A stretch of DNA of 64,000 nucleotides, taken from the NCBI RefSeq assembly GCF_037975245.1, contig NC_092575.1, positions 13,859,310 to 13,923,309 on the forward strand, in the 5' to 3' direction. The notes below the pieces were generated by a model, which saw only the letters and a list, made by a program, of their open reading frames with translations, did no database searches and was not told the DNA's origin. This DNA is from Apostichopus japonicus (taxonomy: Eukaryota; Echinodermata; Holothuroidea; Aspidochirotida; Stichopodidae). The translations under genes and the position numbers were made by a program. Positions 36,431 through 48,556 of the stretch are shown in pieces. Each line of letters begins with the position of its first letter. The first letter of the stretch is position 1.

Positions 36431-37302
36431 CCTGGAAGAAAATATACGATATTTGTACGCTATCTAATTCTATGGAATGTTCTCGTTGATCGTATACCAA
36501 CAATGCACGTTAGGCTACTGTATATATTGTGATACAAGTTGACCCGTCTCGTTTTACGTCTGATGGAAGACTAATGACTAGAGCCTAATGACTTTCGAAG
36601 TGCTCTAAATTCCGTGTTGCCAAGCTTACGATTTGCACAAAATTGATCTTTTTTTCACAAAAAATTATAACATATTTTTCCCCAGTTAAGAGAAGGTTTT
36701 GCAAATTGAAGTAATATAAATCCTATCAATCATCCAATATGAAGAGTTGCTCTGTAATTTTAGATGAAATTAAAACGAAACCATAAACTGAACTTGTTAT
36801 CGCATAACCTTCTGTGCTGCTCAGCCCTTAAAAAGTCTAGTAATTAAGAAGCCTGAGTAACTTTTACTTTTACAAAGTGAAGTGCATGATCTTATCCATC
36901 TTCCAATATGGAGAGTTGCTCTGTAATTTTACAATGAAATTTAAACGAAACCGTAAATTTAACTGGTTATCAAATAACTTTTTTTGCTGTTCAGGCCACT
37001 TAATATATCGGGATCTAATAACTTTTACTTTCTGTCTTAATTAAAACAAATAACAAGAGATAAGGAAAACTGAATGTTGAGTGAGTGTGCTTAAAAACTA
37101 ACGACATTGTTTTGGAATTCTATAGCCTTACCGACAGTCAACAGTCATTCAACGTGTATGCTAAGATTAAACATTAATTTTACAAGACAATTCCAATGTT
37201 TACAATAGTCTTCTAAAGAACGAAAGCAAGTTGAGAAGATAAGGAGAGTTGCTTTTAAAAAATATATATATTTCATATCATGTCGTTATTATATTTGGTA
37301 AA
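36431..37302. repeat. Upstream region with a diverged direct repeat
   Basis: A block of about 140 bp at 36730-36872 is repeated in diverged form at 36901-37036. Both start CCAATATG(A/G)AGAGTTGCTCTG, share AATTTTA, GAAA and AACGAAACC segments, and end TAACTTTTACTTT. It lies upstream of the Ig-like gene and could include its promoter or 5' exon; no promoter element was identified. Confidence 0.7.
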
Positions 37303-37595
37303 GGTGGAGTGTTAGCTCAGTGTAGATGAGTCTAGCTCAGTGTAGCTCAGTCTAGGAGTGTTAGCTCAGTGGTTAACGCCGGTGCTTTTCAATCATAAGG
37401 TCCCGAGTTCGAGTCACTCCAAGATTAATGTATGTCGTCCAGTTACAGAGTTGTTGACAATTGACAATGTATAGTCATGGACGTTAAATATGAATCTAAG
37501 AGACTGACTTCGGTCAGCTTGCGGCATTGATAAGCCTATGAGGCTTCTTCGCGAGTTCCTGCTTGCAGGAGGATCTAAAATACATACATACAAAA
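37303..37595 (+). mobile_element. tRNA-derived SINE with a stuttered 5' end
   Basis: Box A TTAGCTCAGTGG at 37361 and box B GAGTTCGAGTC at about 37406 are spaced as in a tRNA-derived promoter. The body includes ATGGACGTTAAATATG, GACTTCGGTCAGCTTGCGGC and GCGAGTTCCTGCTTGCAGG, shared with the copies at 18001 and 31140, and it ends in (ATAC)n. Ahead of the true head, box A-like TAGCTCAGT(G/C) occurs three more times between 37312 and 37353. Confidence 0.88.
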
Positions 37596-40500
37596 GTACG
37601 GTTGACACCATCGACCCAATCCCAGCCGATTACAACAAATACTACTTCCCAGAAATTGGGGTACCATGGATCACGCCAAGGATTTTCCATAGGTCTGTGT
37701 GAGGTGGTGCAGGGGTAGGTAGATACAAGTTCGGCAACTGGAATGTACGTATATCTCTGTTATGGTAATTTCTAAATACGTATTTGGAACATTCACGAAT
37801 GTATTGGAAGATGCGCCGGCAATATTAAGGAGAAACAACCCTATATGAAGCTGTCATCAGCATTTGCTACAACAATGATGACAGTAGTAATCCTGATATT
37901 CTGTATCGGTCGAAAGGTTCAACTTCGTTAACAATATTCCGTTGGTCCTTATTGTAAGTTGGATGAGACAGGGAGAAGTGAATACTGCACAGTCAACCAG
38001 TAAATATACTACTTCAGATGTATGTTTACCTGTCAATTGAGTAAATCATAGCTGAGAACGAAAGTATAAACAGAAAACAGTGGAACTTGTTTCATCATCT
38101 GAATCGAAACTCTATTGTCTCATTCCCGGCTACTACCGATTTAGGTCAAATAACCAGTTCACTGATACGTACTTCGTTCTTGTGCTCCCTGTGAACTTTG
38201 CTATACAGCTATACCCGAGAATGACACAGTTTTTACTATCCAGTACAGAAACCGTACAGGATGCTACACAGTAAATCTCGCGGTGCTAACAGTGGTACAA
38301 CTCTGAGAGGGGATAAATGACCACTCTGGTTTTGCTCCGTGGTTTATTTTATTCCTCAAGTACTTGGTTTTCATCTATGCTTTGATAATCTCCTATATAT
38401 GCAGAATAATATAGTGTCTTCTTTCAAAACACTACAAGCAAAAGAGGAGTTTCCGGGCCATTAAATAAGGAATTGAGCTTCCTGACCGTACATGACGCAT
38501 GCTCATGTTGTACATTTCCAGTCGATGTTTCCTTATATTTTACTATAAGGCTAATGCAAATTTAGTCACGTTTTGATAAGGTTTCGTTTGCTAATTTAAG
38601 ACCTTCAGTTCAGCTACACAAGTAATACACCGTAGGCCTTAGCGAAAGATCGGAATTACGCAAAGTTTCAGATTAGTCTCTCAATGCCTTTGACATCGGT
38701 CCCCGTGCACTTGGTATCGGCAACCGCTCACGTAGTTTACTGTGTGTATGATACATTGCACCTCATTGACCATCAGTGCGCATAAAAGGATGTCCGCATT
38801 ACATCCGCGCCCTGGCACTAAACGGAATTTTGCTGGGTAAGTGTACAAAAGTAAGGAGGGTTGGGATGGGGGGGGGTTACATAGGATGGGCACAGTGATA
38901 TAGGGTCGACTTTCCAATTGAAGGGTTGTGGTAACATAGAAGTGTGTGTGTGTGTGTGTTTCGGCCTCATCATGTGAATAATTGGATTATGGCTTAGAAA
39001 TCATGCTCCCTGCAACGATTTTGCAGCGAATTTGTGAGTGTATCGTGTAATATTGACAACATGACATAATTTTCGTAAAGGTTGCAAAATCAATACAATA
39101 TCAGCCTCAACTTTCTAGTGAAATGTTTCAATAAGAAAGAAATTCGACCTGGAGCATTGTTGTGACTGTTGGTAAGATGACGTCACGTGTCAAAAGGGTA
39201 GCCTATCTTTTTGAGACATATATAGATATTTTACTAACGTATTTAGTAAGCCTACTTTATTCTGCGAGAACGTCCTACAAACACGTATTGTAGACCGGGG
39301 TGTCGTGTGATGAATTATGTACTCCTATGGGATTGGAAGAAACTGATAGATATATCTATTTCATTCGATATATTTCGATCTCTTTCACACTATGTGACAG
39401 TCTCTTCCCATCAAGAACATTAACATGTTACATGTCCCATTGACAATGTGGCAAACTGACAGATGCCAATTTAAATTCGACATATTGTGATTTTCTTCCA
39501 ATCAGAACCCCGGAATCTGCATGAGCGTTGAGAACGCGAGAAACTGCTAGGAACCGAGACATATGTCGATTTCTTTCACGTATGACTTACGGCATGTCAT
39601 AGGCGTACTATAAAGCGCGCACACATTTACGTACCAAACGCAATATACCACGATATACAGACTGTATAGTCTAGAGCAAGACTACAGACATATACCACCA
39701 AATCTCATGTATTTACATGCACGTGACTTCGTTGGATAAGAAGCGAAACAGGGTTGTGCGTTATAATAATAATAATTACATTAACAAATAAACAAATAAA
39801 CATAAATGTTGTTCAAGAGCACATATCAATTATGCAGAAGGTCCCAGGTGTAATGCTAGCCGGATTAACAAATTGTAAATCGATGACATCTGCTAACATC
39901 TATGTTGTCTGTTGTTAATGAAACTGAATTTTGATTGTCACAAAGGAATGTAGCTGATCAATTCAGCAATGGCGTGCGGTGGATCTCTGGTTAGAAAAGT
40001 GGGACGACATATCTATAAGCAGCGCCCCCCCCCACAAAGGGGTAAAGAAAATCAAGTGAAGGAACCGTTGTCCTAGACTCTGTCCCGTGTTTCTACTCCT
40101 ATCGTGTATATCTGATAGTAATTTATATAGAGATTCCAGGAGGTTCCTTAAGGCTTATGTATTGTTTACAATTTAGTGGTCGCCAGCATACGATGGACAT
40201 TGTCACTACCATAATAACTGGACCAAACTGTGAATATTTTCTGTTCATATATAGGTCGGTACTGCAGGTTTGTCGAGTCCTTTGTGGTAAATAAACATTT
40301 TAGTGCTAGTTACTCAGTCTGTAATCAACACTTCATCCCTTCTGTGCAAACATCCACATTGACCTGGAAAAAGAGACGATGAGGTCAAATTATTGAGATA
40401 AATTCTCGACGTAAGAATTACTGCAGTATAGAGGTATTCTATTTCTCCATAGAAGCTATTTTGTTAATCATTCACAAGTGGTTATTTTAATGTTAAGTAT

Positions 40501-43500
40501 TAATCCTTACTTGAAACAATATTTAACTTGGTTTTGACGTTTACATTTCGAGCAGTTTCGTATTTGAAATAGTGGATGCGTTGTAGTAGAGTTGTTTATT
40601 ATAACATTTTTTTTATATTTCTGCTGCGTGAATATCACGTTATAAGGAAGGGTGAAGGGGGTGGGACTGTACATTGTTCGTTAAAGTATCAATATACAAG
40701 TAAATATATTTGCCACTTTATCTTATCCCAGGTGTAAATAAACCATGTACACATTTTATCTCTACTAGATTATAATGCATGCGCCAACTAATTAGGTTTA
40801 AATGTTGATCATTATCTATGTCTCAACATATTTACAACCTCTTTCACTTTTGCTCCATTAGTAATCTGAAGTATATTTTAGCTCAACTATATTTTAAGTG
40901 CCACTATTATAGGTTGTTAAACACTACTTTATAGCTTATCCTATAGGTAAAATTAAAATTAAAATTAATTAACCGTCCGGTCATTGAAGGCGTAAATATT
41001 AATGTTAAACTGGCAATCAAATCATGTTCTGTTAGCATCCTATAACCAATAGAGCACGCATGGATGACATTCAACATCATTTCTTGTCCTCGACAAGTTG
41101 TCATGCGTTGTTAACATGTTATTTAAAGACAAAATGTTACCTTTTCATATTGCATATGAGGAATTGACCAAATGGCCTGTGTGTCTTAGAATAATTAGTA
41201 CTGCCATTTTAATTGATGAGCCTCAGATGTTGAATGGAACATTTCTCAAAAATCAAAAGTGGTGTAGCCTATATAATCTGGACTCTGGCAGCCTATTCGT
41301 TAACAGTTTACAACATATTTTGATTGACTTATCAAGATTGATAATATTATGATAACCATAGTTATCAGTATGGTTTGATTGACTCATTAGTATTTATAAA
41401 AACAATAGTTAAACATTAACGCATGCGCTGACTGGATTACTAACTTGAAGTACATGTAATTGAGATCTGAATGTATAAAACGAATGAAAACCCAAACCAG
41501 ATCCTGGAAAATGTTTATATAGTAATTCATGAGAAAGAATGCAACATTCCTTTGAATATGGTTAGAAAACGATTTGAAGAGTTTTTAATATAGTTTCAAG
41601 ATGTCTATTTCCCACACTGATGGTCTATATGGATGATCCTGGCTATTTTGAAGACGCTAGGGCACGACATGAACATTCAGGACGAACATTATGAAGAACA
41701 TGGTATAACACATGAGATATATCTAAATCTTCTGATTGAAATATTTTTTAGATTGAAAAGAATTAGACACTAAGTCACTTCGGTCCAGGGCCCCGAGATT
41801 TCCAACGCCACACCTGCCACATCGGCCACACCGGCCTAGATGCTACACTGATCTAAACAGAATTACCCGTAATCAACGAGTTGTTCTTGCCCAATCCACA
41901 GCGGCTTCTCCGCCACCACAGTCTAAAATTTGGTCACCTGATATTGTTGGTCTAGATTCGCATCTACTATATACAATAATCATGTGATGCACTCATTAAG
42001 AACCTAGTAACGCAAATATGAAACGTCTTTTTCTTCAGCCAATCTTTCAGTTCTGTATTGTTCCAATAGGTACAGGATGAGGGGGGGGGGGGGCGGGGAC
42101 ATTTAAGTCACTTTTATCAGTTAATCACTTAAGTAGTTGATATTTCCAGAGTGATATGAATGATGGAAGCCTCCAATGACACTTCAAGTTTTACAAAAGA
42201 GTTTTATTTACACCACACCCTGTTCTTCAGTGGAAAGCAAACATTGCATTGCACAGCTGTTATTGATCACAGAGAACAAAACCTATGTGCAACACTGTTA
42301 ACTAAAAGAGAGAATGGAAATTACTGTGGGTTCACACAGTTCAAAACCAAATAAATGATGCCTTTCTGTAACTGGGCAAAGCTCGATTTTGTGATCGTTT
42401 TTTCATTGTTGTTTTTTGGATACGAAACATTTGTCAGTATGTAAGATCTAACACATCAATCAGAGGCTTATACATCACTTTATTGTAATTTCATTGTATT
42501 TTCATACTTTTTCGTCCGTCAACTTTGATATAAAACACAACATAGTAATAATAATAAAAGTAATCCTTTTTTCTTTCATATTTGTGGCTGATGATTTTAA
42601 AATAACATAATATATGATAAAGTGATTTTCTTTTGGAGAGCAGACGATCTGATAGTGAACAACCATTGGTTGGACACTACCCCGACTTTCATTGAGAAGA
42701 ACAACTTCACAATAACTTCGTAAGAAGAATATCTATAGAAATTTGGTTCTTAGAAAACACCGATTTATGAACATGTACAAAAATATTAAATAAATGTTAG
42801 TGTTCTGCATAACTTTCATTATGGATATAGGAGGTAACTATGAAGGTGAAATAATAGGATATGATGGTTTAAGGACAGGTCCCAATATTGCGCGTCCGTA
42901 CAGTTGTTGACCTATCGATAGTCATTCAACTAGTGCAGAGTTGACAACATCTGGAAACAAACGTTCAACCTAACACAACCTATACTGATCTATCTTGATA
43001 TATATTATATAATGCAGGTGCAGTGCACCTGATTTGAAAGGTAGGGATGGGGGAGGGAAGGGAATTTTCCCCGACTGATGTTGGTAGGGGCATGAACCTT
43101 CATGGACTTATTGTAGGCGGATCAAACATTTTTAGGAAAGAGTGGTGTGGCTGTGTGGTCGTTGACTGAGACTCCATGTAAAAGGTCTGGAGGTTCTCCA
43201 ACATACCATAAAAGGGTTAAGAGATCAAACAAAGCATTTCTGAAGCATATTTAGACTGCAACTTAGGTATATACTGTGGTCTGAAGGCAAAGTTGTGCTA
43301 CTAAATACACTTAAATTTTGAAAAAGTTCCCCGACTATACGTTTTCCCCCAACTGACGATGGATGTGACGGTGGACTATACGACCGGCTCTTTCCATTGC
43401 GCTAGCCAGTGCTGTTTGTGAGGCATCGCTTAGACCAATCATTATTGCTATTGCTGAGACCCAGGGATTCTATCCCAAGAAAAGCAGTGCGATTGCTACA

Positions 43501-43562
43501 CATGATCCATCGAAGGTTTTGCATCATTTGGCCGCAAAGTTATTCTAATTCTAAAGGCGATG
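37596..43562. other. Long intergenic stretch, no gene recognised
   Basis: No frame above 84 codons and no convincing exon. Noted inside: a (TG)n run at 38941-38960, G-runs at 38867-38876 and 42080-42091, a possible TATA-like TATAAAG at about 39611, and a 17-bp palindrome CAGGTGCAGTGCACCTG at 43015-43031. A segment at 40250-40330 with AATAAA resembles a retroelement end but has no boundaries I can show. Confidence 0.5.
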
Positions 43563-45343
43563 TTACAGAGTATCATCTATCTTCAATATTGTGCAAATTC
43601 TGACATCAACGCTCCCTGACTGAGTGTCATACTTGCCTACTGGATTACTCGCCATACAATGCTTTGGACAAAGTGACCCTTTCCATGCTTGTTGATCCTT
43701 CTTGGCCACATTTGGCAGTGATCCTTTCAAAGTAGTACATTTTAAATTGGGAACTCGTTTGATATGCCAAGGAAAAAGTGATTTTGGACAGTCGTGACAA
43801 AATCGGATCTTTCGACTAACGTTTCTAGTAGTTGATTCACAGTTTTTCAATGAAACTAGCCAAGCGTCCTTTCCATCTGGTGCGATTGCAATGCCGAGAA
43901 GAATTTGAGCAATCATTTCTGTTGGGTTACTGCATACCCTAATCTTTCCGTTCATGTCATTGCAGGGTTTATGCCAGTGCATCGACTTCATTATGAATGG
44001 TGCTTCTTCAGTTGTGTGCCTCCAAGGTGTTGCCAACTTAAAACCGTTCAAATTTCTTATACGTTTATCTAGGGTAAAACCATTTGCGCTTTCTGTGTCA
44101 GTCTCTTTTCCATTCGGTGTATACAACGAACCTTCGTGAGCTTTGAATCCATTCAATGCGTAGAACGTTCCATTCCAAAGTGGTGGAATTGTTTTTTCCA
44201 GTATCTCTAACTGGAGATCATTTAACACGACCATTATTACAACATCCGGTTGAATTTTTTCTGTGAATAAAGTTTCTTGAAAGAATCCAATGGCATCCCC
44301 GAAGAAGTCGTTGTTATCACTTACTTTCGTGTCATTGTGACATGTTATGTTTATATGTGTGCTATCATTCATGTGCTTCATACTGGCGCCCTCAATTCTG
44401 AAGTCCTGATATATCAACCTTAGATTACCGATTCGAACTTCCTCCATACCCCAGCATCTCCAGAGGACTGAATCCTTGAGATTTGTCTTCTCTTTCGTCC
44501 TTAGCGCCAAGTCTATTAAAGATAAAAATATACCCCTCTCGGTAGATCTGCCAAGAACAACGATGGTACTTGACACTGATGACAACGAAGCTCTCTCAAG
44601 GTCATCAGTCGTAAATATGTCGAAACTACATCTCCTAGGTTGTAGGACCCAACCACTCCTCAACGTGCCACGTTCATCTCCAGCAAGGTCTCGCGTTACC
44701 CAGTCCCCATCTAACCAAGATGGATCGTGTTGCTGAATGGTTTGACAAGATGGAAGCCTGTTGGCTTCTTTAACTCTTTCATTGACATCTATGGCTGACC
44801 CATTAATAATCAACGTAAATGGGCTCCCAGGAAGTTGTTTCTGGCTTGAACGTGAAATCTCCTCGACGTACAATTGATAATTACCTGGTATAGTTGGTGT
44901 GTAACTAAAATGTACTTCAAAGTGATCTCTTCTAACACTTGAAGGTGATATAGCAAAGATGTGTTGTTCCCCGACAGCCAAAATACTAAAGAAATGTTTT
45001 GTATGAATTGTTTTGTTTAATGATAAATCTACTTTTATTGTAATTTTGGCTTCAATTCCAACAGAAGCATGTAGCAGTCCTTCACCAAATACTTCACATT
45101 TACTTTCTGTTTTCGTACGAGCAACAATATCTATATTCCTACGTATCGGTCCGGTATTCGGTGTTGAAATGCACTTGGACAGGTTTCTCGTAAAAGGTTT
45201 CTCGTAAAAGGCTTTATTAATTGATAAATCAGTTATGTTTGAAACTGTCTTCCTTTGATAAACCGGCAAGGGCTTGAATGGTTTCATTCTAAGGGTATCA
45301 TCCTCTGTGTGTCTGACATCGGTGTTGTAACCGAAGAAATCAC
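43563..45343 (-). CDS. NXPE/CPED1-like PC-esterase family protein, main exon
   Basis: This exon continues the reading frame from 48373-48556. The acceptor TTTATCTTTCAACAG ends at 45344; the carried G plus GT gives Gly, then DFFGYNTDVRHTEDD. The joined protein is 654 residues. Residues about 139-242 form a filamin-type Ig repeat (pattern GNYQLYVEE...LPGSPFTLII). From about 261 comes a PC-esterase-like region: CQTIQQHDPSWLDGDWV, then VVLGRSTERG at 323-332, where family members usually have a Gly-Asp-Ser nucleophile motif, and a conserved late block SMHWHKPC with RVCSNPTEMIAQ. The Ser is kept but Asp is Arg, so catalytic activity is doubtful. Proteins of this class are lumenal or secreted; the substrate is unknown. 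The upstream in-frame ATG at 45365 lies in the intron and is not the real start. Confidence 0.8.
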
Positions 45344-48300
45344 CTGTTGAAAGATAAACGGTCACAGGTAACGTATGTAGATAATCAATTGATATTGGTT
45401 ACTGCGAAGAAGAGGAAATTACTCCGTCCTAATATGATATGTTAATAACATATCATATTAGGACGGAGTAACATAATGTTATTAAAGCTAGTGAAACGTG
45501 ACTGAAGACTTAGAGCATTACATCACCGTTTATTTACAGGATCGAGTGTTTTCATTCCCATTTAGATCCCTCTATTATGACTGTTATTGAGATGTAGGAG
45601 AAAGGCATGTAACACCAATAAAATTTATACCGTGCTCAACAGGCAAATCTTCGATGGAAGCAAACGAAAGGGATTCATTGACATGCTCAAACCTTTTCCT
45701 CTCAAACTCTAACTTCCTTCATAAAGGCCCATTAGGTGATACTACGACTGTGCTACATGAGTAAATTCGGGAGTAAATGTGGTTGCAGTAACCTTCCATC
45801 CCAAAAATATAGAAGCTACAGCCGATGTATTTCAAAAATGTACAGCGCTCAAAAGCGAAGATGTATTGAGAGATGACGTTATTGTACCTAGAACTTATAC
45901 ACTGGAATATCAGAGCTATACAGTTGAGCTGATGACCTTTCAACATTGATTATCAATTTAAGCAATGAATAACTATTGATGGCTGTAGCCTCTAGTTACT
46001 ATGTGTGGATGGGTCAAAACATTGAATGCTTAGGAAATTGACTCTAAATGATATTTGGCCTTTGACATTCTACTCATCCCATATAAACGTAAGTATCAGA
46101 GATCATGGATTAAGGATGATTGGCCAGCGAATGCTAATTTAATTGCCTTGAAAGAAGCATCTGGATCATGGTTTTCATCTCACACCTTTCCTGCTTTACC
46201 ATGTCGAATGCAAATTAATCGAAGGAAGAAGAGACTGGACATTGTTACACAATGTATGGTCTTTCCACCGCAAGAAATGAGAAAGATGGACTATTCACAC
46301 AAAAAGTTGTTCCATTTTATCGAAGTGTATCAACGACTTTCAGCACATGATACCTTATCCCACAGGATAGGATATGATTGTGGCCTTACCAAGAGATCCA
46401 CGATCATGTCGTAGGCTTACTACTACTATCAGTAGTACACGTGTGGGGTTAGGTTCCTCCACACAACCTTTGGCCTGCAAACTTTAGTTTCACTAGAACC
46501 ATATATAGCCCAGAGTGCTGTTCACATATATTATGATAAGGCCCTTTTAAAGTAACATTTTGATAAGATTGACCATGGTGAATAAACGTGTGACTTAAAA
46601 CTTCACTAACGACTAATGTCAATTAAAATTTGTCGATTTTGTATGGGAAAAAATGTTAAGCTGGCTTGACTGGAGTTAATCTAGATATACTGTCTAATTC
46701 TCTCTTCTTTTCCATTACAAATTTTTCATTAAATTTTTGTGAAGAACAGCTGTGTTGTGTGCTGTTATTTTCTCACACTTGAATGGCAAAGTCATCTTAT
46801 CACCAGAATACGAATGCCCACGTGCAAATATGCAAATGTTGCCATATTGAAGTTGTTGGTTTCAGGAATCACTATACTTGGTAAGGATTGATAAGGATCC
46901 GAACTTGGCAAAATCTTTGATCATTTTCTTATATTGAAAAATAACTGAAAATTATCTTAAAATTTGATAAATTACAGTTTCAATTAAAAATTAATTTTTA
47001 ATCGTTTTGTCATACGAACATCTTTCATGCTCATTAATATTTTCATTACAAAAACAGGTGATGCACTAATGAAAGCAAATGCAATACCAAATTTTCCAAT
47101 CGTAGTCGATTGTCTCCTGTACTCCCAAGTTAAAAATCTTTTCAGCACAACATCGTATGATGGTATAAAGCTGAACATTTCCAAATCGTTAAGACGACAT
47201 TGCTCCCACGTGTTCAAGGTTCTTTGCAACTGATCTCACTGAATTGTCCACGGTTAAGAAATGGCGGGTTGTTCACATAGGCTCCTTCGGGGACGGACAA
47301 TGTTTTGATTCAAGAAACATTATGTAGGAATATGTTCACCAGGTTGAAATACTGAGGCACACTGCATCTTTGAGCTATTTCTCTGTCCGATACAGTTCCC
47401 AGCGAGAAGCGGACGTATATATATATGTGATAAAAGCAACAACAGCTTCTATTAGTAATAAGTTTAAAAGGTATACATCCTGTAATACAAAGAATGTGTT
47501 CATTTTGGGTCTTAAATAAGTTAGGTGCAGCTTTGACCACATCTGAATGAATGTTCTGTGAACTTGGTTATCACCTTCCTAAATAGGCCTATCTTCTTCA
47601 AATGCAACAGACTGGATTGCCCAACCAGCAAAGTCACCAATATAATCTTAAAAGCTCTTGTAGTGTTTTTTCATGCAAATAACTTCATCACTAAGTGATG
47701 TGAATGAAAGTTCTTCCTTCAATTCTTTTGCTGCTTCTACAGTTATTATGTGACATTACTAAGCTGTACGTTGTTCACAATTTAACAGTCTTACTGATTC
47801 TTCCTTGTGGAAGTGTAACTGGCTTCTTTGTTGCTTCCGAGTGGTCTACATAGAAAAACTTGCATTCTTGTGTTTCCATTTTATCTGTGGTACAACACTT
47901 GCATGGGAGGTACCTTAAATGTGGTTTAGGCATTTCGTTTAAGGAAACCTGTACCACCCTCCTTTCCGGTCATACATTAGTGCAGAATGACCGTAATGAG
48001 AGGTATCATGTGTGTTTGTAGGCCTTTCGACAATCATGTTTTGCAATTTGCATTGTAATGATATGTTCGCGGTAAGCATATATGTGATATCACGTAAACT
48101 GCTTTTTGTTTTACTGTAGCTCACGTTATCCCGCTGACTGAATCTTTAGCAGAAACCAAACTCTTCGAACAATTTACGCAGTCCTACGAGGTACAGTTAG
48201 GTAGCACGAAAGATGTTATATGTAAGCAGAGACGGGGTCATTAAAAACATCAGAGTACAACGAATTCCCAGACAAAGTTTACCATTGAGGACTGAAAAGA

Positions 48301-48372
48301 TTTTACCAATTTATGATAAAACTATTATGATGTTTGACGGTACCTAGCGACGTTGCAAATAAGATACCTTAC
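45344..48372 (-). other. Intron of the NXPE/CPED1-like gene
   Basis: It holds the 53-bp palindrome at 45419-45471. On the opposite strand is a 119-codon frame at 46055-46414 that starts at TTG and has no recognisable domain; I leave it uncalled. No further exon of the gene was identified within it. Confidence 0.55.
45419..45471. repeat. Perfect 26-bp-arm palindrome in the intron
   Basis: Arms TTACTCCGTC...GATATGTTA (45419-45444) and its exact reverse complement (45446-45471) are separated by one base. It lies 75 nt upstream of the 3' splice site on the minus strand. Confidence 0.97.
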
Positions 48373-48556
48373 CTTGTTGTTCGGTGTCGATCCAACTTTC
48401 CGATACATTTTCTGATAAGTACGTTTGAAGCTGCAATTGAAAACTATTAGGTATATAGCTATGGAGATTTCTTCCGGAAGTGTGAAAGAGCACGGTTAGC
48501 ACTAAGGACGATATTAGGACGCATATGAAACTTTTTGTTTTACCACGCAGTTCCAT
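48373..48556 (-). CDS. NXPE/CPED1-like gene, first coding exon (signal anchor)
   Basis: ATG at 48556-48554 opens 61 codons ending EQQ plus one nucleotide, followed by a strong donor (CAAG|GTAAGG). Residues 1-8 are basic (MELRGKTK), and 9-26 are hydrophobic (SFICVLISSLVLTVLFHT), then a stem of about 35 residues. This is the layout of a type II Golgi/ER membrane protein, as in NXPE and related enzymes. The phase-1 donor matches the phase of the exon at 45343 and supplies the missing membrane anchor. The 3.0-kb intron between them is otherwise consistent. The link is inferred from phase, order and topology, without transcript evidence. Confidence 0.65.

Noticed and set aside
40250-40330. Possible solo LTR 3' end (AATAAA followed by AATCAACA)
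   Set aside because: No matching 5' boundary or target duplication could be shown.
46055-46414. 119-codon plus frame inside the NXPE-like intron
   Set aside because: Starts at TTG, with no recognisable features; antisense frame within an intron.
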